From Gammaproteobacteria bacterium (GTDB taxonomy: Bacteria > Pseudomonadota > Gammaproteobacteria > Pseudomonadales > JADFDG01), in contig JADFDG010000003.1 in the NCBI GenBank assembly GCA_018262975.1, forward strand, positions 186,001 to 250,000: a DNA stretch of 64,000 nucleotides, written 5' to 3'. Shown here piece by piece: positions 10,192 through 18,342 of the stretch (position 1 is the stretch's first letter; every line of letters starts with the position of its first letter). Under the pieces are notes generated by a model, which was given only the letters and a program-made list of their open reading frames with translations, did not search any database and was not told where the DNA came from. A program made the position numbers and the translations under genes.

Positions 10192-11070
10192 CTAGCGGGC
10201 CAGGTGCCGGTAATCGCTCGGCGACACCCCGATCACCTTGCGGAACAGCCGCGAGAAGTAATACGGATCTTCGTAGCCGAGTTGCCGCGCCACCACGTGC
10301 ACCGGCTCGCCCGACAGGTCCAGCAGCCGGCAGGCATGTTCCATGCGCAGGTGGATGAAGTACTGGATGGGCGCCATGCCGGTGGCGGCGCGAAACCGCC
10401 GCGAGAAGTGGAAGACCGACAGGTCGCTGGTGGCCGCCGCCAGTTCCGCGAGTTCCACCGGGCGCCCGACGTGTTCGCGCATCCACGCGGTCACCCTTTC
10501 GACGTCCAGCCGTTCGCTGCGCGCCTCGCCGGCGCGCGGCAACTTCATGGCGATGAGCGTGAGCAGCACGCGCAGGCGTGCCGCCGCGTGCACCCAGGCG
10601 TCGATGGCAAAGCCGGTCTGCTGCGCGGCCAGCAGGGCGCGGAACTCGCTGACCAGGCCGGCCTGCAGGCCGGTGGCGGCCGCGCGCCGTTCCCCCAGTC
10701 CCAGCGCATCGAGCACCGCCGGCAAGGCCTCGCCGTTGAAATGCACCCACCACAGGGACCAGGGGTCGCGGGCGTCGGCGGCGTAGCGGTGCGCGACTCC
10801 CGGCGGCAGCACGACCAGCGTGCCGGCAGCAATATCCTCCCGGCCGGCGTCCGTTTCCAGCCAGCCCTTGCCGGCCGTGCAGTACAGCAGCAGGCAGTCG
10901 TCGTGGCTGTCGCGCGCCATGCGGTGGCCGCGGGCATGGGGGTAGTGCCCGAAGCCGAGCGGATAGAGCTCGTGCGCCAGCGGGTGTGCCGCCAGTTGTT
11001 CCACCAGGAAGCGCGGCAGGAAGACGCGCGTGGCGTCGGCGGTCAGGGGCCAGGAGGAGGGCTGCGACAT
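10192..11070 (-). CDS. AraC-family regulator, probable MmsR-type activator of mmsA operon
   Basis: The 292-residue protein has an N-terminal cupin-like sensing domain (about 1-165, with LPPGVAHRY and a [12 protein letters not shown] segment) and a C-terminal AraC DNA-binding domain (about 190-290). The latter contains two helix-turn-helix units: [19 protein letters not shown], and [19 protein letters not shown] followed by GVSPSDYR. In Pseudomonas aeruginosa the AraC-type MmsR is divergent from mmsAB and activates them on valine; this gene occupies the same position. The effector is not proven. The ATG at 11070 is chosen because residues beyond it are not coding-like. It is convergent with the LysR gene across the REP array. 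Confidence 0.8.
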   Translation of the reverse strand: MSQPSSWPLTADATRVFLPRFLVEQLAAHPLAHELYPLGFGHYPHARGHRMARDSHDDCLLLYCTAGKGWLETDAGREDIAAGTLVVLPPGVAHRYAADARDPWSLWWVHFNGEALPAVLDALGLGERRAAATGLQAGLVSEFRALLAAQQTGFAIDAWVHAAARLRVLLTLIAMKLPRAGEARSERLDVERVTAWMREHVGRPVELAELAAATSDLSVFHFSRRFRAATGMAPIQYFIHLRMEHACRLLDLSGEPVHVVARQLGYEDPYYFSRLFRKVIGVSPSDYRHLAR

Positions 11071-11147
11071 GCGCAAGATAATCCATCCGCCCGGCAAGAA
11101 TATCAATCGCCCGCGATGGCGGGCGGTGGCATGCTCGGTAACGGCAA

Positions 11148-11171
11148 TCGGGGGCGCGGCCCCCTCTATAC
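11148..11171. repeat. Degenerate GTAG-REP in the mmsA promoter region
   Basis: A reverse unit in which the core reads GGGGGCGCGGCCCCC rather than GGGGGCATGGCCCCC, with the GTAG end decayed to GTAT (TATAC on this strand). It lies 22 nt before the mmsA ATG and ends about 9 nt before its Shine-Dalgarno sequence. A separate 7-bp hairpin (CGCCCGC / GCGGGCG, 11108-11125) lies just upstream. Confidence 0.65.
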
Positions 11172-11193
11172 GGGTGTTACGGAGGTGGTGGTC

Positions 11194-12687
11194 ATGACGC
11201 GTACGGTTCCCCTGTTCATCAACGGCGAGTTCACGCCGTCCTCCAGCAGCAACACCCTGCCGGTGCTGAACCCGGCCACCCAGCAGGAACTGGCGCGCGT
11301 GCCGCTGGCCACCCACGGCGAGGTCGAGGCGGCGGTGGCCAGCGCGAAGAACGCCTTCAGCGCCTGGCGCGAGGTCGCGGTGCCGGAGCGTGCGCGCCTG
11401 ATGCTGCGCTACCAGCACCTGCTCAAGCAGCACCACGACGAGGTCGCGGAAATCCTCGCGCAGGAAACCGGCAAGACCTTCGCCGACGCCAAGGGCGACC
11501 TGTGGCGCGGTATCGAGGTGGTCGAGCACGCGTGCAACGTGCCGTCGCTGCTCATGGGCGAGACGGTGGAGAACGTCGCCGGCGGCATCGACAGCTACTC
11601 GCTGATCCAGCCGCTGGGTGTGTGCGTGGGCATCACGCCGTTCAACTTCCCGGCGATGATCCCGTTGTGGATGTACCCGCTGGCCATCGCCTGCGGCAAC
11701 ACCTTCGTGCTCAAGCCCTCCGAGCAGGATCCGCTGACGCCCACGCGTCTCGCGGAGCTCGCGGTCGAAGCCGGTTTCCCGAAGGGCGTGCTCAACGTGG
11801 TGCACGGCGGCCGCGAGGCCGTTGACCAGCTGCTCACCCACCCGGACGTGCAGGCGATTTCCTTCGTCGGCTCGGTGGCGGTGGGCCAGCACATCTACCG
11901 CACCGGCACCAACGCGCTGAAGCGCGTGCAGGCTTTCGCCGGCGCCAAGAACCACATGGTGGTGATGCCGGACGCCAACCCGCGCCAGGTGGTGAGCGCG
12001 CTGGTGGGTGCCTCCTGCGGTGCCGCCGGCCAGCGCTGCATGGCGATCTCCGTGGCCGTGCTGGTGGGCAAGGCGAAGGATCTCATCCCCGAGCTGCAGC
12101 AACAGATGGCTGCGCTGCGCCCGGGCGCCTGGAACGACAGTGGCGCCGCCTACGGCCCCGTCATCAGCAAACGCGCGAAAGAGCGCGTGCTCGGCCTGAT
12201 CGAACAGGGCAAAAAAGAAGGCGCCAACTGCCTGCTCGACGGTTCGCGCTGCACCGTGGACGGCTATCCGGACGGCAACTGGATCGGCCCGACGCTGTTC
12301 ACCGACGTGAAACCGCACATGAGCATCTACCGCGAGGAGATCTTCGGGCCGGTGCTGTGCGTGGTGTGCGTGGATACGCTCGACGAGGCCATCGCGCTGG
12401 TCAACGCCAGCCCGTACGGCAACGGCACCTCCATCTTCACCGCCAGCGGCGGCGCGGCACGTCGCTACGTGCACGAGTGCACCGTGGGCCAGGTGGGCGT
12501 GAACGTACCGATCCCGGTGCCGCTGCCGTTCTTCTCGTTCACCGGCTGGAAGGGCTCGTTCATGGGCGACCTGCACGCCTACGGCAAGCAGGCGGTGCGC
12601 TTCTACACCGAGACCAAGACCGTCACCTCGCGCTGGTTCGACTCGGACGCGGTATCCGGTCCCAACCTCACCATCGCCATGAAGTGA
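11194..12687 (+). CDS. mmsA: Methylmalonate-semialdehyde dehydrogenase (CoA-acylating)
   Basis: The 497-residue aldehyde dehydrogenase matches the length of P. aeruginosa MmsA. The catalytic cysteine is Cys282 in GQRCMA. The enzyme class is set by [16 protein letters not shown] near 145-160 and by [20 protein letters not shown] near the C-terminus, both typical of the CoA-dependent methylmalonate-semialdehyde enzymes that lack the general-base glutamate of ordinary ALDHs. It converts methylmalonate semialdehyde to propionyl-CoA in valine catabolism. A strong GGAGGTGG ribosome site precedes the ATG at 11194. It is first of a probable operon through mmsB, with gaps of about 10 to 13 nt, and is divergent from the AraC-type regulator. 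Confidence 0.94.
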   Translation: MTRTVPLFINGEFTPSSSSNTLPVLNPATQQELARVPLATHGEVEAAVASAKNAFSAWREVAVPERARLMLRYQHLLKQHHDEVAEILAQETGKTFADAKGDLWRGIEVVEHACNVPSLLMGETVENVAGGIDSYSLIQPLGVCVGITPFNFPAMIPLWMYPLAIACGNTFVLKPSEQDPLTPTRLAELAVEAGFPKGVLNVVHGGREAVDQLLTHPDVQAISFVGSVAVGQHIYRTGTNALKRVQAFAGAKNHMVVMPDANPRQVVSALVGASCGAAGQRCMAISVAVLVGKAKDLIPELQQQMAALRPGAWNDSGAAYGPVISKRAKERVLGLIEQGKKEGANCLLDGSRCTVDGYPDGNWIGPTLFTDVKPHMSIYREEIFGPVLCVVCVDTLDEAIALVNASPYGNGTSIFTASGGAARRYVHECTVGQVGVNVPIPVPLPFFSFTGWKGSFMGDLHAYGKQAVRFYTETKTVTSRWFDSDAVSGPNLTIAMK

Positions 12688-12700
12688 CCGCGGGGCGCGC

Positions 12701-13864
12701 ATGAACTTCGACCTTACCGACGACCAGCGCGCCATCATCGACAGCGCGCGCGCCTTCGCGCAGAAGGAACTGGCGCCGCATGCTGCCGAATGGGATGCCG
12801 CCAGCCACTTCCCGGTGGACGTGATCCGTCGCGCCGGCGAACTGGGCTTCTGCTCGCTGTACAGCCCGGTGGAGCAGGGCGGCATGGGCCTGTCGCGTCT
12901 CGACGCCACGCTGGTGTTCGAGGAACTGTCGGCGGCCTGCACCTCCACCACCGCCTACATCACCATCCACAACATGGCCACCTGGATGGCGACCACCTTC
13001 GGCAGCGAAGCCGTGAAGGCGGAGTGGGGGCCGGCACTGGTGACGGGTGAAAAACTCGCGTCCTATTGCCTGACCGAGCCGAACGCCGGTTCCGACGCCG
13101 CATCGCTGAAAACGCGCGCGGTGCGCGATGGCGACGACTACGTCCTCTCCGGCAGCAAGGCGTTCATTTCCGGTGCCGGCGCGACCGATGCGCTGGTGTT
13201 GATGGCGCGCACCGGTGGCGACGGTCCCAAGGGCATCACCTGCTTCCTCGTGCCCGCCGACGCGTCGGGTGTCGGCTACGGCCGCAACGAGGAAAAGATG
13301 GGCTGGAAGACGCAGCCCACGCGCCTGGTCACGCTCGACAACGTGCGCATCCCGGCGCGTTACCGCATCGGTGCCGAGGGCGAGGGCTTCCGCATCGCCA
13401 TGAAGGGCCTCGACGGCGGCCGGCTGAACATCGCCACCTGTTCGGTGGGCACTGCCCAAGCGGCGCTGGAGCGCGCCGCCGCGTACCTCAACGAGCGCCG
13501 GCAGTTCGGCAAGGCGCTGGCCGAGTTCCAGGCGCTGCAGTTCCGCCTGGCCGACATGGCCACCGAGCTGGTCGCCGCCCGCCAGATGGTGCGCCTCGCG
13601 GCCTGGAAGCTCGACAACGGCGACCCCGAGGCCACCACCTACTGCGCCATGGCCAAGCGCTTCGCCACCGATGCCGGCTTCGCGGTGTGCAACGAGGCAC
13701 TGCAACTGCACGGTGGTTACGGCTACATTCGCGAGTACCCGCTCGAGCGGCACGTGCGCGACACCCGCGTGCACCAGATCCTCGAGGGCACCAACGAGAT
13801 CATGCGGCTGATCGTCGCGCGGCGCCTGCTCGCCGACGCCGAGGCCGCCTCCCGCATCCGCTGA
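12701..13864 (+). CDS. Isobutyryl-CoA (acyl-CoA) dehydrogenase of valine catabolism
   Basis: The 387-residue flavoprotein has the short-chain acyl-CoA dehydrogenase layout: an N-terminal helical domain, YCLTEPNAGSDAASLKT in the beta domain, ERRQFGKALAEFQALQF and LQLHGGYGYIREYPLER in the C-terminal domain, and the catalytic base Glu at about 362 in ILEGTNEIM. Position between mmsA and mmsB makes isobutyryl-CoA the likely substrate (oxidation to methacrylyl-CoA, the ACAD8 reaction); this is inference from context. FAD is the cofactor and ETF the expected electron acceptor. The family length is about 380, so it is complete. Confidence 0.88.
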   Translation: MNFDLTDDQRAIIDSARAFAQKELAPHAAEWDAASHFPVDVIRRAGELGFCSLYSPVEQGGMGLSRLDATLVFEELSAACTSTTAYITIHNMATWMATTFGSEAVKAEWGPALVTGEKLASYCLTEPNAGSDAASLKTRAVRDGDDYVLSGSKAFISGAGATDALVLMARTGGDGPKGITCFLVPADASGVGYGRNEEKMGWKTQPTRLVTLDNVRIPARYRIGAEGEGFRIAMKGLDGGRLNIATCSVGTAQAALERAAAYLNERRQFGKALAEFQALQFRLADMATELVAARQMVRLAAWKLDNGDPEATTYCAMAKRFATDAGFAVCNEALQLHGGYGYIREYPLERHVRDTRVHQILEGTNEIMRLIVARRLLADAEAASRIR

Positions 13865-13877
13865 AGGACATGTCCCG

Positions 13878-14993
13878 ATGACCGACCCGGTCCTGTTCCA
13901 GGAAATCCCCACCGCCGACGGCTACGTGGTGGCGCGCGCCACCCTCAATGTCGAGAAGGCGATCAACTCGCTGACCCTCGAGATGATCGACCTGCTCGAC
14001 GAGCGCCTGCGCGCCTGGCAGCAGGATCCGCAGGTGGCCTGCGTGTTCCTCGACGGCGCCGGCGACAAGGGCTTCTGCGCCGGCGGCGACGTGCGCAAGC
14101 TGTACGAGTCGGCGAAGGAGTGCGGCATGCACAAGCCGAACGACTACGCGCGCACCTTCTTTGCGCATGAATACCGTCTCGACCACCGCATCCACACCTT
14201 CGGCAAGCCGTTCATCGTCTGGGGCCACGGCGTGGTCATGGGCGGTGGCGTGGGCCTGCTCGCCGGCGCCTCGCACCGCGTGGTCACCGAGACCACGCGC
14301 TTTGCCATGCCGGAGATCACCATCGGCCTGTTCCCCGACGTGGGTGGCAGTTTCTTCCTCAACCGCATGCCCGGGCGCACCGGCCTGTTCCTCGGGCTCA
14401 CCGGCGCGCAATGCAACGCCGCCGACGTGCTGTTCCTCGGGCTGGCCGACCGCTACATCGCCAACGCGCAGCGGCAGGCGGTTGTTGACGCACTGGCGGC
14501 CGCGCAATGGACGGCGTCGGTGCAACAGAACCAGGCCACCGTCGGTAACCTGCTGCGCCGATTCGAGCGCACCGACGGCATCGACCGCCCGGGCTCGAAC
14601 GTGCATGTGCACCTGGACCTGATCCAGCAGCTCACCGACGCCGACAGTTGCGACGCCGTGGTCGCGCAGATCCTCGCCCATGAAACCGCCGACCCCTGGC
14701 TGCAACGCGCGCAGAAGACGCTGCGCGGCGGGTGCCCGGTCACCGCGCTGCTGGTCTGGGAACAGATCCGCCGGGCGAAGCACCTGTCGCTGGCCGACGT
14801 GTTCCGCCTGGAGCTCGTCATCGCCGTGCAGTGCCTGCGCCACCCGGATTTCGCCGAGGGCGTGCGTGCCTTGCTGATCGAGAAGGACAACGCGCCGAAG
14901 TGGCAGCACGCGGACGTGGCCTCGGTGCCGCAGAACTACCTCGACGGATTCTTCGCTGCCCCGTATTCCCCCGATCCGCTCGCCGACCTGTGA
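13878..14993 (+). CDS. 3-hydroxyisobutyryl-CoA hydrolase / enoyl-CoA hydratase family
   Basis: The 371-residue crotonase-fold protein carries GAGDKGFCAGGDV (oxyanion-hole block), GHGVVMGGGVGLLAGA and FAMPEITIGLFPDVGGSFFL. The last block and the length above 350 residues are typical of 3-hydroxyisobutyryl-CoA hydrolase (HIBCH-type) rather than 260-residue enoyl-CoA hydratases. The role is to release 3-hydroxyisobutyrate from its CoA ester, which is toxic-intermediate removal in valine breakdown. It sits 13 nt after the dehydrogenase and 10 nt before mmsB, consistent with one transcript. No separate short enoyl-CoA hydratase gene is seen in the cluster, so hydration of methacrylyl-CoA may be done by an enzyme encoded elsewhere. 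Confidence 0.85.
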   Translation: MTDPVLFQEIPTADGYVVARATLNVEKAINSLTLEMIDLLDERLRAWQQDPQVACVFLDGAGDKGFCAGGDVRKLYESAKECGMHKPNDYARTFFAHEYRLDHRIHTFGKPFIVWGHGVVMGGGVGLLAGASHRVVTETTRFAMPEITIGLFPDVGGSFFLNRMPGRTGLFLGLTGAQCNAADVLFLGLADRYIANAQRQAVVDALAAAQWTASVQQNQATVGNLLRRFERTDGIDRPGSNVHVHLDLIQQLTDADSCDAVVAQILAHETADPWLQRAQKTLRGGCPVTALLVWEQIRRAKHLSLADVFRLELVIAVQCLRHPDFAEGVRALLIEKDNAPKWQHADVASVPQNYLDGFFAAPYSPDPLADL

Positions 14994-15003
14994 GGATTCC
15001 CGC

Positions 15004-15891
15004 ATGACCACGATCGCATTCCTGGGCCTCGGCCAGATGGGCGGCCCGATGGCGCTGAACCTGGTGAAGGCCGGCCACGCGGTGCGCGCCTACGATCTCG
15101 TGCCCGCTGCCGTGCAGAAGGCGAAGGAGGGCGGCTGCACCGCCTGCGCCACGGTGGCCGATGCCGTGCAGGGCGCGCAGGTGGTGGTCACCATGCTGCC
15201 CACCACGCAGGCAATGGAGGACCTCTACCTGGGTGCTGGTGATTTGCTGGCGCTGGTTGCGCCGGGCACCTTGCTGATCGATTCGTCCACCGTCGCACCG
15301 CAGGCACCGCGCAAGGTTGCGGAGGCCGCGGGTGCGAAAGGCCTGGCCTTCATCGATGCGCCGGTATCCGGTGGCGTCGCCGGCGCTGCAGCGGGCACGC
15401 TCACCTTCATCTGCGGCGGTGACGCCGCCGATGTCGAGCGTGCGCGGGCGGTGCTGTCGCACATGGGCAAGAACGTCTTCCACGCTGGCGGCCACGGCGC
15501 CGGCCAGGTGGCGAAGATCTGCAACAACATGCTGCTGGCCATCCACATGGCCGGCACCGCCGAGGCACTGCAACTGGGCGTGGACAACGGCCTCGACCCG
15601 AAGACGCTCAGCGAAATCATGCTCAAGAGCTCCGGCCGCAACTGGTCGCTGGAGCTGTACAACCCGTACCCGGGGGTGATGGACAACGTGCCGGCGTCGC
15701 GCGCCTATGAGGGCGGCTTCAAGACCCGCCTGATGAACAAGGACCTGTCGCTGGCCATGGAGGCGGCGCAGGCGTCGGGCTCCGCCACGCCGCTGGGCGC
15801 GCTGGCGCGCAGCCTGTACGCGCTGCATGGCCGCGGTGGTGCCGAGGACCTGGATTTCTCCAGCATCCAGCAACTGTTCGCCCGCGACTGA
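15004..15891 (+). CDS. mmsB: 3-hydroxyisobutyrate dehydrogenase
   Basis: The 295-residue protein is a beta-hydroxyacid dehydrogenase. The NAD-binding GLGQMGGPMA starts at residue 8, the substrate-binding DAPVSGGVAGAAAGTL at about 118-132, and the catalytic Lys171 lies in GAGQVAKICNNM. It oxidises 3-hydroxyisobutyrate to methylmalonate semialdehyde, the substrate of MmsA at the head of the operon. Length equals that of known MmsB proteins (about 298). It is the last clear pathway gene; an unknown membrane protein follows 10 nt later on the same strand. Confidence 0.94.
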   Translation: MTTIAFLGLGQMGGPMALNLVKAGHAVRAYDLVPAAVQKAKEGGCTACATVADAVQGAQVVVTMLPTTQAMEDLYLGAGDLLALVAPGTLLIDSSTVAPQAPRKVAEAAGAKGLAFIDAPVSGGVAGAAAGTLTFICGGDAADVERARAVLSHMGKNVFHAGGHGAGQVAKICNNMLLAIHMAGTAEALQLGVDNGLDPKTLSEIMLKSSGRNWSLELYNPYPGVMDNVPASRAYEGGFKTRLMNKDLSLAMEAAQASGSATPLGALARSLYALHGRGGAEDLDFSSIQQLFARD

Positions 15892-15901
15892 CGGCTGGCG
15901 C

Positions 15902-16642
15902 ATGCAGCGTTTGTCCGGGTTGCTGGCCATCGCCGGCCTCGCGTCGCTCATCCTGGCGTGGTGGCAGCAGGAGTCGCTGCCGCCAGCCGCAAGCCTGGAC
16001 GGCCAGTTGCACTTCGAACCGGAACAGGAGGAAACGAGGCGCGCGCCGTTCACCACCCGCGTCGGTGGCATCGACTACCGCGTCGAGCCGCTCTACACCT
16101 ACGAGTTGCGCGGGCTGGTCGTGAGCCGGCACGACACCAGCTCCTGGCTGGCCTACCTGCACAAACAGTGGAACGACAAGCTCAACGTCGCCGACCTGTG
16201 CGTGATCTGGGGTACCAACATCGTCGACGACCTGTACCACGAGTTCGATTTCTCCAGCGGCCAGTTCACCTGCAATTTCCGCACGAACTCGCGGCAGGCG
16301 TTCCAGGCCTTCGACCTCGAGGCGATTTCCAACAACCACCTGCTCACTGACGACGCGGCCCTGGCGGCTGCCATACGCGGCGTGCGCACGGGAGACCAGG
16401 TGCGCCTGCGTGGCTATCTGGCCCGCTATTCGCACAACGAGGGTGGCGGGTTCAGCCGCGGTACCAGCACGGTACGCGGCGACACCGGCAACGGGGCCTG
16501 CGAAACGGTGTGGGTGGAGGAGTTCGAAGTGATCCAGCGTGGCAACGCGGGCTGGCGCGCGCTGAAGTGGCTGGCGCTGCTGCTGTGCGCGCTGGGTGCG
16601 GCGGGCTGGTTGCTGGCGCCGGTGCGGGTGCGCGGCGCCTGA
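15902..16642 (+). CDS. Conserved membrane protein of unknown function
   Basis: The 246-residue protein has one N-terminal hydrophobic segment (about 4-20) and one near the C-terminus (about 222-240), with a large domain between that should be extracytoplasmic. The middle holds GIDYRVEPLYTYELRGLVVS and NVADLCVIWGTNI, which fit a pattern I recall in uncharacterised proteins (R-V-x-P-L-x-x-Y-x-L, a later Ser, then a D-L-x-x-x-W-G core). Two cysteines (CVIWG, TCNFR) could pair. I chose the ATG at 15902 because translation upstream would overlap mmsB in another frame. Gap to mmsB is 10 nt, so it may be co-transcribed, but nothing connects it to valine catabolism. Function unknown. Confidence 0.65.
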   Translation: MQRLSGLLAIAGLASLILAWWQQESLPPAASLDGQLHFEPEQEETRRAPFTTRVGGIDYRVEPLYTYELRGLVVSRHDTSSWLAYLHKQWNDKLNVADLCVIWGTNIVDDLYHEFDFSSGQFTCNFRTNSRQAFQAFDLEAISNNHLLTDDAALAAAIRGVRTGDQVRLRGYLARYSHNEGGGFSRGTSTVRGDTGNGACETVWVEEFEVIQRGNAGWRALKWLALLLCALGAAGWLLAPVRVRGA

Positions 16643-16651
16643 CCGGCTCGT

Positions 16652-17494
16652 TTACGCTGGCAGCGAATAGGGCGCTGCGCCGACCGTGACCGGCTGCCCG
16701 CCGGCGAGTCGCAGCCCGCCGGCCGCCACCGCCTCGTGGCGTATCACCGCGCCGACGAAGCAGTCGCCGTCGCGTGCCACGGCATCCACGACGGTGCCCA
16801 CGGTGCGGCCGTCCGCATCCGTCACCGGGCTGCCCGCCTCCGGTGCGACCGCGCCGGCCGCCTGGCACACGTACAGCCGCTCCTTCATCTTCCCCTTGAA
16901 GTGCATGCGCGCCACCACTTCCTGGCCGGTGTAGCAGCCCTTCCTGAAACTCACGCCGTCGATCACGTCGTAGTTGAGCGCCTGCGGCAGGTACTGGTCG
17001 GCATTGGCGGTGTCCACCAGCAGTTCGCCGGCAGCGATCGATGCCGCGCGCCAGGTCGCGCTGCCATCGGGCAGGGTGCTCGCGGCCGGCCGCAATCCCA
17101 GCGCGCGCCCGCCACGGAGGAACATGCGCAGTGCGCCGTCCCGCGTCTGCAGGGCGAACGGCTCGCCGTCACCCCCTTCACTGCTGACCGTGTACGCAGG
17201 TGTATCGTCGCGCAGCGTGACCTTCGAGAACACCGCGTACTTCTTCAGGTGCGCCAGCACGGCGTCGACGCGGTCGCGCGGCATCACCAGGCGCAGGCCA
17301 TCGGCTGCCGGCAGCATGTAGAACGACACGATCATCCGCCCCTGCAGGTTGCACAGGGCGCCCAGCGCGCCATGGGTGTCCGACAACGCGCGCGTGTCAC
17401 AGGTGGCCTGGCCTTGCAGGAAGGTGGCCGCATCGGGGCCATCGATCGCCAGGACGCCGAGGTGGTGCAGGGCAGCAGGAGCGGGCAGGGTCAT
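16652..17494 (-). CDS. ygfZ: YgfZ/GcvT-like folate-binding protein, Fe-S cluster repair
   Basis: The 280-residue protein has the signature KGCYTGQEVVARMHFKGK near residue 190, the K-G-C-x-x-G-Q-E motif that defines YgfZ, with a GcvT-type N-terminal barrel (LGVLAIDGPDAATFLQGQ, then NLQGRMI). YgfZ binds tetrahydrofolate and supports activity of certain iron-sulfur enzymes such as MiaB. It is divergent from sdhE-ygfX, the arrangement also found in E. coli and Pseudomonas. Its end lies 10 nt from the end of the convergent membrane protein gene. The ATG at 17494 is well supported; a longer upstream frame would run into the sdhE promoter region. Confidence 0.92.
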   Translation of the reverse strand: MTLPAPAALHHLGVLAIDGPDAATFLQGQATCDTRALSDTHGALGALCNLQGRMIVSFYMLPAADGLRLVMPRDRVDAVLAHLKKYAVFSKVTLRDDTPAYTVSSEGGDGEPFALQTRDGALRMFLRGGRALGLRPAASTLPDGSATWRAASIAAGELLVDTANADQYLPQALNYDVIDGVSFRKGCYTGQEVVARMHFKGKMKERLYVCQAAGAVAPEAGSPVTDADGRTVGTVVDAVARDGDCFVGAVIRHEAVAAGGLRLAGGQPVTVGAAPYSLPA

Positions 17495-17598
17495 GGCAAA
17501 TAACGGACAGTGGACCGGGTAGCAGGATCATACGAAGGCGGGCGGATGATTTCAGCCGCGCCGGGCGTACGGGAAATGGCCGCGGCGGTGGCGGGCCG

Positions 17599-17604
17599 TA
17601 TAAT
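17599..17604 (+). promoter_or_regulatory. TATAAT -10 element upstream of sdhE
   Basis: A perfect TATAAT lies 36 nt before the sdhE ATG in the ygfZ/sdhE divergent gap. I see no good -35 box at 16-18 nt upstream, so the element is listed on the -10 match and position alone. Confidence 0.4.
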
Positions 17605-17639
17605 CCGTGCCCGCCCCACCGTTGCTGGAGACGCCACCG

Positions 17640-17909
17640 ATGCGTTCCGACGAAGAATTCGCCCGCCGTCTGCAGCGGCTGTCCTGGGATTGCCGCCGCG
17701 GCATGAAGGAAACCGAGGTGATGCTGGCGCCTTTCCGCGAGGCCTGCTTCGATGGCCTGCCGCGCGCGCAGCAGGAGGCCTTCCTCGACCTGCTCGACTA
17801 CTCCGACGCCGACCTGTTCGCCTGGTTCACCTCGGCCGAACGTCCCGGCGACCCGGCGCTGGCCGCCATGGTCAACGCGGTGCTGGCCCATGCCGAAGCG
17901 CACGGCTGA
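17640..17909 (+). CDS. sdhE: FAD assembly factor SdhE
   Basis: This 89-residue protein contains the family hallmark RGMKE at residues 20-24 and the following LDLLDYSDADLFAWF helix. SdhE promotes covalent attachment of FAD to the SdhA subunit of succinate dehydrogenase and FrdA of fumarate reductase. The start is ATG 17640; an earlier ATG at 17607 would add 11 proline-rich residues absent from the family. Length matches E. coli SdhE (88). It overlaps ygfX by 20 nt, indicating translational coupling, and is divergent from ygfZ. Confidence 0.93.
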   Translation: MRSDEEFARRLQRLSWDCRRGMKETEVMLAPFREACFDGLPRAQQEAFLDLLDYSDADLFAWFTSAERPGDPALAAMVNAVLAHAEAHG

Positions 17910-18342
17910 CAGCGTCCACGGGTTCCTGCCGGAGCTCGCGCTGGCGCCGTCCCGGCTCTATGCGCGCTGGTTGTTGCTGCTGTTCGCGCTGGGCGTGGCC
18001 GTTGCACTGGATTCCCACCACCCGCTGCAACTGAAGGCGGGCCTGCTGGCCGCGCTGGCGGTGTTGCTGCTGGTGGCCGCCTGGCAGGATCGCCGCCATG
18101 GCCTGCGCGAGTTGTCGCTGGGCGAGGGCGGCCGCGTGGCCTGGAGCGGTGCCGACGGGCGCCTGCATGCCGGCAGTTACGCGGGATACGCGCTGCTCGG
18201 GTCGCTGGCGATCTTCGTGTACGTGCACCGCGCCGGCTGGCGGCGCCTGCTGGGCCCGATCCGCCTCACCGTCCTGTGCGATGCCACCGACCCGGATGCC
18301 TTCCGCCGCCTGCGCGCCCGCGTCCGTTCTACGGGCGCTTGA
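17890..18342 (+). CDS. ygfX: YgfX-like membrane protein
   Basis: The 150-residue protein follows and overlaps sdhE, as ygfX does in E. coli. Two adjacent hydrophobic helices (about residues 22-42 and 47-62) are followed by a soluble C-terminal domain with [15 protein letters not shown] and [26 protein letters not shown], the YgfX pattern. E. coli YgfX (CptA) has been reported to act on cytoskeletal proteins in a toxin-like way with SdhE, but its true role is debated. The 3' end overlaps the 3' end of nadB by 14 nt on the opposite strand, so the two transcripts must be partly antisense. Confidence 0.78.
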   Translation: MPKRTADSVHGFLPELALAPSRLYARWLLLLFALGVAVALDSHHPLQLKAGLLAALAVLLLVAAWQDRRHGLRELSLGEGGRVAWSGADGRLHAGSYAGYALLGSLAIFVYVHRAGWRRLLGPIRLTVLCDATDPDAFRRLRARVRSTGA

